27,130 nucleotides of DNA. Origin: UBA2289 sp041677365. GTDB taxonomy: Bacteria > Bacillota_I > Bacilli_A > Izemoplasmatales > Hujiaoplasmataceae. Within the stretch, counting starts at the first letter, position 1, and the number at the start of each line of letters is the position of its first letter. The stretch is from assembly GCA_041677365.1 (NCBI GenBank), contig JBAYQC010000004.1, positions 1-27,130 on the forward strand, in the 5' to 3' direction. Made by a program: the position numbers and the translations under genes. Below the pieces are notes generated by a model. That model did no database searches. It was not told the origin of the DNA and saw only the letters and a program-made list of their open reading frames with translations. Of the stretch, positions 8,181 through 16,966 are shown in pieces.

Positions 8181-8216
8181 AGGCCTCCCTTCTAAAAAAA
8201 GGGGGGCCTTTTCTTT
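8181..8216 (+). terminator. Intra-operon terminator/attenuator after the binding-protein gene
   Basis: An 11-bp GC-rich stem (AGGCCTCCCTT 8181-8191, AAGGGGGGCCT 8199-8209, one G:U pair) is followed by T-rich sequence. The T tract is interrupted (TTTTCTTTCTT), which suggests partial read-through into the permease genes 38 bases on. Confidence 0.85.
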
Positions 8217-8253
8217 CTTACAAATCCATTGTTAGAAAAGGAGCTTTATATTT

Positions 8254-9126
8254 ATGAATATTTACAAGAAAAATTTCTATTGGATTGTAATACCAGCTAT
8301 GCTGATATTTTTTGTTGTCATGATCTTACCTTTTTTATTAGGTTTCGCCTATTCTTTCATGCCTTGGAGAGGAACTTATTTTGATCCAAATGAACCAATG
8401 TTCATGGGACTTACAAATTATGTTCGACTCTTTTCAAATCCAGAGCTGTTAAGATCTTTTGCTTACACTTTTGAATTGGTTGTAATTTCAATAGTACTGC
8501 AAATCGGTTTAGGTTTAGCACTCGCTTTAGCAGTTTCTAAATTAACCTATGGAAAAGGAATTTTCCGCTCAGCATTATTCTTACCAAACTTCATTGGTGG
8601 GATTGTTCTCGGTTATATCTTCGCATTTGTATTTAATCAACTTTTCAGTGAAGTTTTATTTACAAGTGAAGATAGTTTCTTCAACTATATGTTGCAAGAT
8701 CGAAGCAAACATATCTGGGCGATGTCAATGATGCTTGCTTGGCAATCAGTTGGGTATTTAATGATAATTTTCTTATCATCACTAAATTCAATACCAAAAC
8801 ATCTGATGGAAGCGGCGACAATAGATGGAGCAAATAGTTTTCAACGTTTCCGACACGTTACCTTACCTTTATTAATGCCTGCGATTACAATTTCCTTATT
8901 TGTGACCGTTTCTGGTACATTTAAAGTGTTCGATCAAAACTTAGCATTGACTAATGGTAATTATGATACAACATTAATCAGTTTGGAGATTTATAAAATC
9001 GCAGTCCGTGATTCAAAACATGATTATGGAGTTGCTCAAGCTGCAGCTTTCATCTTCTTTTTAGTCATAGCAGCAATTACAATCTCTCAAGTTGCTTACA
9101 CTAAGAAACGTGAGGTGGAAATGTAA
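8254..9126 (+). CDS. Sugar ABC transporter permease, MalF/UgpA type
   Basis: Inner-membrane permease of 290 residues with six predicted helices. The first starts at IVIPAMLIFFVVMILPFLLG. The cytoplasmic EAA loop that docks the ATPase is EAATIDGANSFQRFRHV, beginning at Glu186. The N-terminal PFLLGFAYSFMPW and the second-helix region match the carbohydrate CUT1 subfamily. AAAGGAG at 8237-8243 supports the ATG. Its stop overlaps the next permease start by one base (TAATG), so the two are translationally coupled and would form a heterodimeric channel. No ATP-binding gene is present nearby; a shared MsmK-type ATPase encoded elsewhere is expected. Confidence 0.93.
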   Translation: MNIYKKNFYWIVIPAMLIFFVVMILPFLLGFAYSFMPWRGTYFDPNEPMFMGLTNYVRLFSNPELLRSFAYTFELVVISIVLQIGLGLALALAVSKLTYGKGIFRSALFLPNFIGGIVLGYIFAFVFNQLFSEVLFTSEDSFFNYMLQDRSKHIWAMSMMLAWQSVGYLMIIFLSSLNSIPKHLMEAATIDGANSFQRFRHVTLPLLMPAITISLFVTVSGTFKVFDQNLALTNGNYDTTLISLEIYKIAVRDSKHDYGVAQAAAFIFFLVIAAITISQVAYTKKREVEM

Positions 9127-10007
9127 TGAAAATGAAGAAGTTTAAACGTCATCTAAAAAAATATTGGATAGAATATCTACTTTTAACAATTTTAACTGTA
9201 TTTACACTGGTCTTTTTATATCCATTTTATTTATTGGTAGTTAACTCATTTAAACCGACGAGTTCAATTGACTTAAGTATTATTACAATTGTTAATAATC
9301 CAAGTTCACTACCATCATCTTGGAATTTTAAATACATCTTAAATTATATTGAAGTGACACAATATTTCTTAACCTTAACTGTATCTTTAATTGTTACAAT
9401 CCTAAGTGTTGGCTTATTGAGTGTCGTTAGTTCATTAGTAGCTTGGATGTTAGTTAGAAGAAAATCTAAGACCTCAACTGTTGTCTTCTTGATTTTGGTT
9501 GCGGCGATGTTAGTACCTTTCCAATCAATTATGTTCCCGTTGGTAAGAATTATGGATACTTTCTCTCTAAGAAATATTCCTGGTTTAATTTTCATGTATA
9601 TTGGTTTTGGTATGCCGTTTACGGTATTCTTATACCACGGATTCTTAAAAGGGGTACCAAAAGACTTAGAAGAAGCAGCCTATATAGATGGAGCTAATCT
9701 CTGGCAAATCTACAAAAGTGTAGTTATGCCTTTAGTAGCGCCAATCACAGTAACTGCAGCTATACTTAATGCAAAATGGATCTTCAATGACTTTTTGTTA
9801 CCTTTCCTAATCTTAGGAACAAGAGATGGTTGGACAACCTTACCACTAGCCTTATATAAAGCAAGATCAGCTGCGGGTGGACAATACGGTGCCGGGTATG
9901 ATGTTATCTTCCCTGGTATCTTATTAAATGTCTTCCCAATCGCGATTGTTTACTTTATTTATCAACGTAAGATTGTTTCCGGAATCTCTGAAGGAGCAGT
10001 TAAATAA
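9126..10007 (+). CDS. Sugar ABC transporter permease, MalG/UgpE type
   Basis: The 293-residue second permease of the CUT1 importer, with six predicted helices. The EAA loop is EAAYIDGANLWQIYKSVVMP (Glu183 onward), and the C-terminal GGQYGAGYDVIFPGILLNVFP segment is typical of MalG-type subunits. The start ATG overlaps the stop of the first permease by one base, with GAGGTGG at 9112-9118 as ribosome binding site; a second ATG two codons later is possible. The gene is followed by a strong terminator, so transporter and catabolic genes may be expressed at different levels. Confidence 0.93.
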   Translation: MKMKKFKRHLKKYWIEYLLLTILTVFTLVFLYPFYLLVVNSFKPTSSIDLSIITIVNNPSSLPSSWNFKYILNYIEVTQYFLTLTVSLIVTILSVGLLSVVSSLVAWMLVRRKSKTSTVVFLILVAAMLVPFQSIMFPLVRIMDTFSLRNIPGLIFMYIGFGMPFTVFLYHGFLKGVPKDLEEAAYIDGANLWQIYKSVVMPLVAPITVTAAILNAKWIFNDFLLPFLILGTRDGWTTLPLALYKARSAAGGQYGAGYDVIFPGILLNVFPIAIVYFIYQRKIVSGISEGAVK

Positions 10008-10022
10008 TTAATGTAAGAGACA

Positions 10023-10050
10023 AAAGACCTTTATTCGTAAAGGTCTTTTT
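10023..10050 (+). terminator. Rho-independent terminator after the permease genes
   Basis: A perfect 11-bp stem (AAAGACCTTTA 10023-10033, TAAAGGTCTTT 10038-10048) with a stable TTCG tetraloop and a T run. A TATAAT at 10050-10055 directly behind it may be a -10 box for the downstream enzymes, but no clear -35 is visible. Confidence 0.95.
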
Positions 10051-10087
10051 ATAATAAAACCAAAAAGATGCCTAAGAGGTGAAAAAA

Positions 10088-11935
10088 ATGGATAAAACCT
10101 ATAAGTCAAGACTTGATAAAAACCAAGAAGCTTTAGAAAAAACGTATTTCAAAATTTATCAGAAACTAGGGGCTAAAAAACAAGATTTTGAATCATTGTT
10201 AAAGATGATGGAGATGCGTTTTAACGATAGAAGTGTTGAGTTAAAAAAACTTGATAGAAGAGATAAGTTGTGGTATCTTTCGCGAAAAATGATTGGGTAT
10301 ATGGTTTATACTGATCTTTTTGCCGGTAGTTTAAGTAAGTTAAAGGCTAAAATACCTTATTTAAAAGAATTAGGCATCAGTTATGTTCATTTGATGCCAT
10401 TGCTTAAACCACGAGAAGGAGAAAATGATGGTGGTTATGCAGTGGAAGATTACCTAGACATTGATCCGCTTCTTGGTACAAAGAAAGAGTTTTTTGAACT
10501 TCTAGATAGCTTTAGAGCCGCAAAGATTGATGTCTGCATCGACTATGTCATCAACCATACTGCGGATACACATGTTTGGGCTAAAAAAGCTTTAGCGGGG
10601 GATAAAACTTATCAAGATATGTATATCATGTTTGATGACCGGACAATTCCGGATCAATATGACGCTTTAGTTCCTGAAGTTTTGCCAGATAAATGTCCTG
10701 GTAATTTTACTTATAAAGAAGAAATAAAAAAATGGGTATTTACATCTTTTTCTAGTTTTCAATGGGACCTTAATTTTAAAAACCCATTAGTCTTTGAAAA
10801 GATGGTTGATATAATGTTAAGACTTGCTAATCAAGGAGTAAATATGATTAGACTTGATGCGATTCCTTTTATGTGGAAAGAAGTAGGAACGCATTGTCGT
10901 AATTTAGGAGAGATTCATGATTTGCTCTATATGATAAATTTGATTAAAGATATCGTTTCACCTTCACTAGCGCTGCTAGGAGAAGCGATAGTTGAACCCC
11001 ATGAAATCTTTAAATATTTTGGAAGTGATGAAAGACCTGAATGTGGAATTTTATATAATGCTAATTTCATGGTAAATATTTGGAATGGATTTGCGACCCG
11101 TGATGTAAGGTTGTTAAATATTGATAACTCTAAGTATTCTCCACCAGCTAATTCTTGTTGGATGAACTATGTTAGATGTCATGATGATATCGGTTGGGGC
11201 TTTAATGAAGAAGCGATTTCGAATTTTGGAATGAATCCCTTTTTTCACAAACAATTTTTAATTGATTTTTATAGTGGAAGATTTCCTGGTAGTTTTGCTC
11301 TTGGTGAAGTATATCAATATAATGAAGTTTCTAAAGATGCGAGAATTAATGGTACTTGTGCTTCTTTATTAGGATTAGAAAAGGCTATTGATGAAAACTA
11401 CGTATATGAACAAAACGTAGCAATAAGAAGAATTATGTTAGCACATGCATTAATTTTTTCACACCGAGGGATTCCGCTTATTTATTCGGGAGACGAAATT
11501 GCTTCATTAAATGATCAAAGTTATTTAAACGACCCGAAAAAGAAATTAGAGGGCAGATGGGTTCATAGACCTATCTTTGATTGGAAACGGGCTAAAAAGC
11601 GAAAGATAACCAATACCTTTGAAGAAAAAATCTTCACTGGTATTAAACATTTGGTGAAGATAAGAAAAAATAATCCACTCTTTGATGGTGATGTAGAAAT
11701 TAATGTGATTGAAAATTCTGATATTTCGGTGTATGCTTTTTATAAGCAAAGAAAGACTAAACAATTGGTCGCTATTTTTAATTTCTCTGAACATATAAAA
11801 CAAGTTTCAACTAAACCATATCAAGATGCTGGTTTTAAAGAAAACTTAGTAGACTTATTTACTGGTAGAGTTATTAATTTTTCTCAAGAAGAGCTTCGCT
11901 TAGCACCATATGAATTTTTATGGTTAGAGAAATGA
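10088..11935 (+). CDS. Amylosucrase-like GH13 enzyme (subfamily 4 type)
   Basis: A 615-residue cytosolic GH13 enzyme that looks like amylosucrase or the related sucrose hydrolase, of usual length (about 630). Amylosucrase uses sucrose to build alpha-1,4-glucan and release fructose. An N-terminal helical domain (about 1-75) precedes the barrel. Landmarks are YVHLMPLLKPREGENDGGYA (99-118), very close to the amylosucrase signature, YVINHTADTHVWA (153-165), IRLDAIPFMWK with nucleophile Asp257, LLGEAIVEP with acid/base Glu299, and RCHDDIGWGF with His365 and Asp366. The start is ATG 10088 after AGAGGTG (10075-10081); the in-frame GTG at 10079 is part of that box. The neighbouring GH32 and fructokinase genes fit sucrose as substrate. 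Whether it polymerises or only hydrolyses cannot be told. Confidence 0.87.
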   Translation: MDKTYKSRLDKNQEALEKTYFKIYQKLGAKKQDFESLLKMMEMRFNDRSVELKKLDRRDKLWYLSRKMIGYMVYTDLFAGSLSKLKAKIPYLKELGISYVHLMPLLKPREGENDGGYAVEDYLDIDPLLGTKKEFFELLDSFRAAKIDVCIDYVINHTADTHVWAKKALAGDKTYQDMYIMFDDRTIPDQYDALVPEVLPDKCPGNFTYKEEIKKWVFTSFSSFQWDLNFKNPLVFEKMVDIMLRLANQGVNMIRLDAIPFMWKEVGTHCRNLGEIHDLLYMINLIKDIVSPSLALLGEAIVEPHEIFKYFGSDERPECGILYNANFMVNIWNGFATRDVRLLNIDNSKYSPPANSCWMNYVRCHDDIGWGFNEEAISNFGMNPFFHKQFLIDFYSGRFPGSFALGEVYQYNEVSKDARINGTCASLLGLEKAIDENYVYEQNVAIRRIMLAHALIFSHRGIPLIYSGDEIASLNDQSYLNDPKKKLEGRWVHRPIFDWKRAKKRKITNTFEEKIFTGIKHLVKIRKNNPLFDGDVEINVIENSDISVYAFYKQRKTKQLVAIFNFSEHIKQVSTKPYQDAGFKENLVDLFTGRVINFSQEELRLAPYEFLWLEK

Positions 11936-11973
11936 GTGATTAAGATATTTTTAAAAGACAAGGTTAAAAGAAG

Positions 11974-13446
11974 ATGAATCATAAACTAGAAAAAGCGAAT
12001 AATTACATAAGCGAAAATAAAAGTAAAGTTAATCATAAGTTTCGTCATCAATATCATTTAATGGGTGAAGTCGGTTGGATAAACGATCCTAATGGATTTT
12101 CGATGTTTAAAGGTGAATATCACCTTTTTTTCCAGTACCATCCCTATTCTGCTAAATGGGGTCCGATGCACTGGGGACACGCTAAATCTAAAGACTTAAT
12201 TTCTTGGGAACCTTTACCGGTTGCGCTTTCTCCAGTTGGTGATGAAAGTTCACCTGAAGGTGGAACAATTTTCAGTGGTTGTGCAATTGAAAAAGATAAC
12301 TTACAGTATTTAATATATACAGAAAATTGGCCCAAAAGACAGGTTCAAAGTATCGCTAGAAGTGTTGATGGAATAAACTATGAACCTTTAGCTATTAATC
12401 CGATCATCGATACTCAAATGTTGCCAGATAATTCCTCGCCAGCAGATTTTAGAGATCCTAAGGTTTGGAAAAAGGGAGAGTTCTATTATTTAATAGTTAC
12501 CTCAAGAACATTGAATGATAAGGGTCAGTTATTGTTATATAAATCCCAAGATTTAAAAACTTGGAAGTTTGAATCGACATTAATTGCTCACGGAAGAGAT
12601 TTAGGTTATATTTGGGAATGTCCAGATATTTTTAGTTTGAGAGAAAAAGATATTTTATTGGTTTCTGCTCAATACTTTCCATCTAAAGATAATGATTTTA
12701 ATAATGTCCATTCTTCACTTTATTTTGTCGGTGATTTAGATTATAATCAAGGAAAATATGATTTTACTGATTTTAAAGAAATCGACAATGGTTTTGATTT
12801 TTATGCCCCACAGACTATCATCGATGATAAAAACAGAAGGATTATGATTGCTTGGATGGCGATGTGGGAAAGAACTATGCCTACCAATGTCTTAGGTCAT
12901 AACTGGGCAGGTTCGATTACCTTGCCGAGGGTTTTAGATTTAGTTGATGGTTGTTTGATTCAAAAACCGGTAGAAGAGATTAAAAACTACCGGCTTAACC
13001 TTGAAGAATTAAATGAAGTAATAAGTAAAGAACAAACAACTGTCTTTAAGGGTGAAGTCTGTGAACTTGAAGTAAAGATAAATAACATTGATGCTTTAAG
13101 TTTTGGAATAAAATTATTTCAAGGTGAATTTTGTGAAACTGTTCTTACTTATGATGTGGAAAAAGAATTACTTATTTTTGATCGTAGTAATTCCGGTTAT
13201 ATTATGAAAAGTGAGACTAATAGAGAAAAAGACATCCTGTTGAGAAAAACTAAAGTTCTTTTAGAAGATAACCAATTAAGTTTACAAATCTTCTTAGATA
13301 AGTCTAGCGTTGAAGTTTTTATTCAAAACGGGAAAAAAACGATGACTGCTTTGGTATATCCTTTTGACGGTAGTGATCGAATCAGTATTTTTGTTAAAGA
13401 AGGCAAAGCTAGGTTCAAGATTAACAAATGGGATTTAAAGAGGTGA
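11974..13446 (+). CDS. scrB: GH32 sucrose(-6-phosphate) hydrolase / beta-fructofuranosidase
   Basis: Family GH32 invertase of 490 residues without a signal peptide, so it acts in the cytosol, splitting sucrose, sucrose-6-phosphate or short fructans at the fructose bond. The three family motifs are intact: WINDPNG with nucleophile Asp38, FRDPKVW with transition-state stabiliser Asp161, and ECPD with acid/base Glu215. A five-bladed propeller is followed by a C-terminal beta-sandwich ending in SSVEVFIQNGKKTMTALVYP. No PTS gene is nearby and import is by ABC transporter, so the natural substrate is probably unphosphorylated; the gene symbol is by family. AAAAGAAG is a weak ribosome binding site close to the ATG. 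It lies 38 bases after the amylosucrase-like gene and 5 bases before the fructokinase gene. Confidence 0.92.
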   Translation: MNHKLEKANNYISENKSKVNHKFRHQYHLMGEVGWINDPNGFSMFKGEYHLFFQYHPYSAKWGPMHWGHAKSKDLISWEPLPVALSPVGDESSPEGGTIFSGCAIEKDNLQYLIYTENWPKRQVQSIARSVDGINYEPLAINPIIDTQMLPDNSSPADFRDPKVWKKGEFYYLIVTSRTLNDKGQLLLYKSQDLKTWKFESTLIAHGRDLGYIWECPDIFSLREKDILLVSAQYFPSKDNDFNNVHSSLYFVGDLDYNQGKYDFTDFKEIDNGFDFYAPQTIIDDKNRRIMIAWMAMWERTMPTNVLGHNWAGSITLPRVLDLVDGCLIQKPVEEIKNYRLNLEELNEVISKEQTTVFKGEVCELEVKINNIDALSFGIKLFQGEFCETVLTYDVEKELLIFDRSNSGYIMKSETNREKDILLRKTKVLLEDNQLSLQIFLDKSSVEVFIQNGKKTMTALVYPFDGSDRISIFVKEGKARFKINKWDLKR

Positions 13447-13451
13447 AATAA

Positions 13452-14417
13452 ATGGGGAAATTAATTGGAATTGGTGAAGCATTAATTGATTTTTTACCAA
13501 AACAAATCGGTGTAAATTTAAAAGCGGTTGAAGAATTTAAACGCGTGGCTGGGGGCGCACCCGCTAACGTGTGCGCGTGCGTGAGGAGATTAGGAACAGA
13601 AAGTGTAATCTTAACAAAACTAGGTACGGATGCTTTTGGTGATTATTTGATTGATACTTTGAATGAAGTAGGCGTCAATACTAATTATATTAAAAGAACT
13701 AATGCGGCTAATACTGCTTTAGCTTTTGTATCATTAAAAAAAGATGGTAATCGCGATTTTTCCTTTTACCGTAATCCTAGCGCTGATATGTTATTAGAAG
13801 CTAGTGAGATTGAAGCTGATTTGTTTAAGAGTGGAGATATCCTCCATTTTTGTTCGGTTGATTTAGTTGACGCTCCTATTAGACAGGCTCATGATCAAGC
13901 GCTAAAATATGCTAAAGAAAATGAACTTTTAATCAGTTTTGATCCCAATGTTCGTTTACCGCTTTGGTCAGATCATGATGAATATAAGCGGATTATTAAT
14001 AAATATATCAACTACGCTGATATCTTAAAGATAAGTGATGAGGAATTTGCGTTTATTACCGGTGAAAGTTTTTCTGAAGAGAGAGTTCTAAAACTATTCC
14101 GTGGGAATGTAAAAGTAATAATCTATACTGAAGGTGCTAAAGGCGCTAGAGTTTATACTAGGAAAAACACTTACCAATTTCCTGGTTTTAAAGTCAAGGC
14201 CATCGATACAACCGGCGCAGGAGATTCCTTTATTGGAGCGTTTTTATATCAGTTGTTAAAGATGAAATTAACTTTAAATAATCTTGAAACGACCGATTAT
14301 ACGCAAATTATAAAATTTGCAAATGCCGTAGGGGCAATTGTCGCTTCAAGGAAGGGCGCAATTCCAGCTATGCCTAATGAAAGTGAAGTAGTAGAGTTTA
14401 TTAAAAATAATCAATAG
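13452..14417 (+). CDS. scrK: PfkB-family fructokinase
   Basis: Ribokinase/PfkB-family sugar kinase of 321 residues, expected to phosphorylate the fructose released by the two upstream sucrose-splitting enzymes. Sugar-binding motif GGAPANVCACVRRLG spans 34-48 and the C-terminal PfkB signature DTTGAGDSFIGAFL spans 252-265, with catalytic base Asp258 in GAGD. DPNVRLPLW (164-172) is typical of fructokinases. GAGGTG at 13441-13446 overlaps the upstream stop and is the ribosome binding site, so translation is coupled. It is the last gene of the operon before a terminator. A 45-base stretch at 13541-13585 is about 73% GC, unlike the rest of the gene. Confidence 0.92.
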   Translation: MGKLIGIGEALIDFLPKQIGVNLKAVEEFKRVAGGAPANVCACVRRLGTESVILTKLGTDAFGDYLIDTLNEVGVNTNYIKRTNAANTALAFVSLKKDGNRDFSFYRNPSADMLLEASEIEADLFKSGDILHFCSVDLVDAPIRQAHDQALKYAKENELLISFDPNVRLPLWSDHDEYKRIINKYINYADILKISDEEFAFITGESFSEERVLKLFRGNVKVIIYTEGAKGARVYTRKNTYQFPGFKVKAIDTTGAGDSFIGAFLYQLLKMKLTLNNLETTDYTQIIKFANAVGAIVASRKGAIPAMPNESEVVEFIKNNQ

Positions 14418-14425
14418 TTAATTTT

Positions 14426-14454
14426 AAAGCTGCATATGATTTGCGGCTTTTTTT
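14426..14454 (+). terminator. Rho-independent terminator of the sucrose operon
   Basis: A nine-pair stem (AAAGCTGCA 14426-14434, TGCGGCTTT 14442-14450, one G:U pair), a 7-base loop, and a T run continuing to 14454. Confidence 0.9.
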
Positions 14455-14614
14455 CTTATTAAAAATTAGTATTTTCTTTATAGGTTCATATTGATTGGTT
14501 TCTTGTTAAAAGATTTTAAAAACATCCCTAATATTTTGCTTTCTTAATAAATACTTTTACATGATTATATTTTTAAGGTAAGATGCAATTTTCCTTTTTA
14601 AAAGATAGATTTTA

Positions 14615-14623
14615 TGTTAAAAT
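14615..14623 (+). promoter_or_regulatory. Extended -10 promoter of the nuclease lipoprotein gene
   Basis: TGTTAAAAT is a TGn-extended -10 with hexamer TAAAAT. The -35 is poor. AAGGAGA at 14642-14648 is the only ribosome binding site and sits 13 bases before the ATG, longer than usual. The rest of the gap from 14455 is AT-rich with nothing else recognised. Confidence 0.5.
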
Positions 14624-14661
14624 AGGAATACAGCAAATTTTTAAGGAGAACGGACATAATT

Positions 14662-16575
14662 ATGAAAAAACTTAGTTTTATTGTTTTCATCGTTTTAATA
14701 TCGATGAGTTTAATAGCTTGTAATTTAACAAATTCAAGCACAACAACAAATATTCCAAGCACTATTTCTACAGAAGACAGTTCAACTGTTACTGAATCTA
14801 ATAGTGCAACTATTACTACTGAAACCACTACTAATACAAGTGGAGAAAGCACTACTACTGAAAGTAGTGCAGAGACTACAACTCAAACAACTACTGAAGA
14901 ACAAATTATCACCTTTTTAGTTGAGTTTGATTCAATGGGCGGAAGTATTATCAGTGATATGGAAGTTAATGAGGGTGATTATTTAACTTTACCAGTAACA
15001 AACAGAGAAGGATATATATTCAAGGGTTGGTTTGATGAATCAGGTAATGCTTTTTTAGAAACCGATGCAATCACTAGTGATTTAATACTTTATGCGTATT
15101 GGGAAATAGATGATAATCAATATTATGAAGATTATATTGATTTAAGCTCAGTTCACTATCTTAGTGATAACAGCGATATTGAAGTAAGTGGTGTGGTTTA
15201 TTACATGACTCAAAATGGGTATTATATTCAAGATAATACCGCTAATTTATTTGTTTTTACTGATAATGAAGCACCAACAGTAGAACTCGGTTCAAGAGTA
15301 GTAGTAAGCGGAGATGTTGCGACTTATAGAGAAGTTAAACAACTTGTTAATCCTACTCTAGTTGAAACCAACGCTTATGAAAGAGATGTTTTTCAGGAAA
15401 AACATGAGTTTCAATTTGGAGTTACTGAACTTATTCCTGGCCGAGTTTATACCATAACTGGAGAAGTTAGAATTGAAGGTGGGTATAATACTGCTTATCT
15501 TTATGAAGGAAATCAAAAAGTAGCGGAAATCTACTATAAATCTTTAGCCAAGTCAATTGACGCTATAAAAGCTTATGAAGGCGAAATGGTTACTGTTGAT
15601 TTATTATATTATGCAGTAGGTGATGAAGTACAGCTCTATGCTTTCCAAGGTAATACTTCTCATATTAAACTAGCAGAAATAAGTGATTTTGAAGCGATTA
15701 ATAAAGATGCTCAAACTTTACCTAGTGAAAAGATTTTGTTTGCTGATTATGACTTTGGTCAAGGCTTCTATGGTTCTAGTTATGAAGTAATCTATATCAG
15801 TAATCAATTAGTAGATTATATTGAACTTGAAGGAAATAATCTTTTAGTTACTAGACCTTTAGAAACAGAAAGTGATGCTTTTGGTTATATTACCGTTAGA
15901 GTTAGTTTAAACGCAGAAGTAGCGATTGATAAGAATATCAATATTACTGTTAAACGGGTTGGTTCAGGGACTTCTGATTTAGATTATTATGATTCAGCTG
16001 TTGGTTTAACAGGTTGGGATTTATATTATGAACTTAATAGTATTATTAACAACGGTTTTAAACAGTTATCATATGATGATGCTAAATGGGTATTAGAAGA
16101 ATCGGATAGAGATCCAAATAACTCAAATAATGTTATTTTAGTTTATACAAGAGAATCAGTTCAAGGAGAGTGGAATTATCCTAATTGGAATAGAGAACAT
16201 ACTTGGCCACAATCTAAATTAACTTCTTCAGGACAAAAAGCGGATATGCATAATTTAAAACCTTCAGATGTGGATGAAAACTCACGAAGAGGTAACTTGC
16301 CATTTGGTTATATGAGTGGTAGTGGTGTATACGAACCTCATGACGATGTTAAGGGAGATGTCGCAAGAATTGTCTTTTATATGGCAACAATGTATTCGAA
16401 TTTAAACATTGATCTTTTAGGAGATTTAGATGTGTTAATCGATTGGCATTTCTTAGATCCTGTCGATGATTTTGAAAGAAATAGAAATGAAGTAATCTAT
16501 TCTTACCAAAAGAACCGTAATCCTTATATTGATAATCCTGATTATGTAGAGTTAGTTTGGGAAGTAATTGGTTAA
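14662..16575 (+). CDS. Surface lipoprotein with InlB-type repeat, OB-like domain and C-terminal endonuclease I
   Basis: A 637-residue modular surface nuclease. Order: lipoprotein signal ending LIAC (Cys20); a Ser/Thr-rich linker (about 23-80) that likely holds the protein off the membrane; a Listeria-Bacteroides (InlB B / Flg_new) repeat at about 85-148, with FDSMGG, EGYIFKGWFDE and LYAYWE; an OB-fold-like segment (about 155-235, with YYIQDNTANLFVF); an Ig-like stretch; and a C-terminal endonuclease I domain (about 455-637). The nuclease signature is WNREHTWPQS (509-518, His513), preceded by YDDAKWVLEESDRDPNNSN and followed by DMHNLKPSD and GNLPFG. Such enzymes degrade DNA non-specifically with a metal ion; here it would act outside the cell, perhaps to scavenge nucleotides. 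It is a single-gene unit flanked by terminators. Confidence 0.87.
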   Translation: MKKLSFIVFIVLISMSLIACNLTNSSTTTNIPSTISTEDSSTVTESNSATITTETTTNTSGESTTTESSAETTTQTTTEEQIITFLVEFDSMGGSIISDMEVNEGDYLTLPVTNREGYIFKGWFDESGNAFLETDAITSDLILYAYWEIDDNQYYEDYIDLSSVHYLSDNSDIEVSGVVYYMTQNGYYIQDNTANLFVFTDNEAPTVELGSRVVVSGDVATYREVKQLVNPTLVETNAYERDVFQEKHEFQFGVTELIPGRVYTITGEVRIEGGYNTAYLYEGNQKVAEIYYKSLAKSIDAIKAYEGEMVTVDLLYYAVGDEVQLYAFQGNTSHIKLAEISDFEAINKDAQTLPSEKILFADYDFGQGFYGSSYEVIYISNQLVDYIELEGNNLLVTRPLETESDAFGYITVRVSLNAEVAIDKNINITVKRVGSGTSDLDYYDSAVGLTGWDLYYELNSIINNGFKQLSYDDAKWVLEESDRDPNNSNNVILVYTRESVQGEWNYPNWNREHTWPQSKLTSSGQKADMHNLKPSDVDENSRRGNLPFGYMSGSGVYEPHDDVKGDVARIVFYMATMYSNLNIDLLGDLDVLIDWHFLDPVDDFERNRNEVIYSYQKNRNPYIDNPDYVELVWEVIG

Positions 16576-16600
16576 AGAATTAAACATTTAAGAAAAGATA

Positions 16601-16631
16601 AACCTAAGGTTGTTATATGCCTTAGGTTTTT
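16601..16631 (+). terminator. Rho-independent terminator after the nuclease lipoprotein gene
   Basis: A perfect 9-bp stem (AACCTAAGG 16601-16609, CCTTAGGTT 16620-16628) with a 10-base loop and a T run. Confidence 0.9.
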
Positions 16632-16966
16632 GTTATAAATAAAACTGATATAGTTACCTTTTTAAGAGTGATTTTCGAAAATGCTTAGTAAAACTAAACT
16701 TAAATGAGGGTTAAAGATTAAATTTTTTAAAAATTATAACTAACAAGAAAATAAACTGAAAAATAAATATAGTAGAGGTGAAAACAATTTTTAAAAAATA
16801 TTAATGGATTGAAAAGCGAATCATTCGATTTTGAGATTGATATTTTATCTAAATTTTCTGTTTTCACATTTTATATTTCATTCCCATTAGGAATATAAGA
16901 ATCATTTTCTATTATTTGTTCATTCAATTAATTATTTATTCTTAATGACTAAGTGCGATTAAAGAA
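16632..16966. other. Gene-free AT-rich gap at the left edge of the restriction-modification locus
   Basis: No frame with coding character is seen on either strand. A GAGGTG box at 16775-16780, followed by an eight-codon frame starting with the overlapping GTG (like MKTIFKKY), could be the stub of a decayed gene. An 11-base palindrome CGAATCATTCG lies at 16817-16827. No tRNA or attachment site is recognised. This is where the metabolic region ends and the defence genes begin. Confidence 0.4.

Noticed and set aside
11546..11803. Minus-strand 85-codon frame in the amylosucrase-like gene
   Set aside because: It is a shadow of the coding strand with no ribosome binding site or recognisable protein features.
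10088..13446. TGA read as tryptophan (Mycoplasma/Spiroplasma code)
   Set aside because: The amylosucrase-like, GH32 and RT genes end at TGA at family-typical lengths, and the tryptophans I checked are TGG.
14598..14852. Minus-strand 84-codon frame rich in Val, Leu and Ser
   Set aside because: It is the complement of the Ser/Thr-rich linker and signal peptide of the nuclease lipoprotein gene. The low-complexity ACT/AGT codons leave the other strand open by chance.
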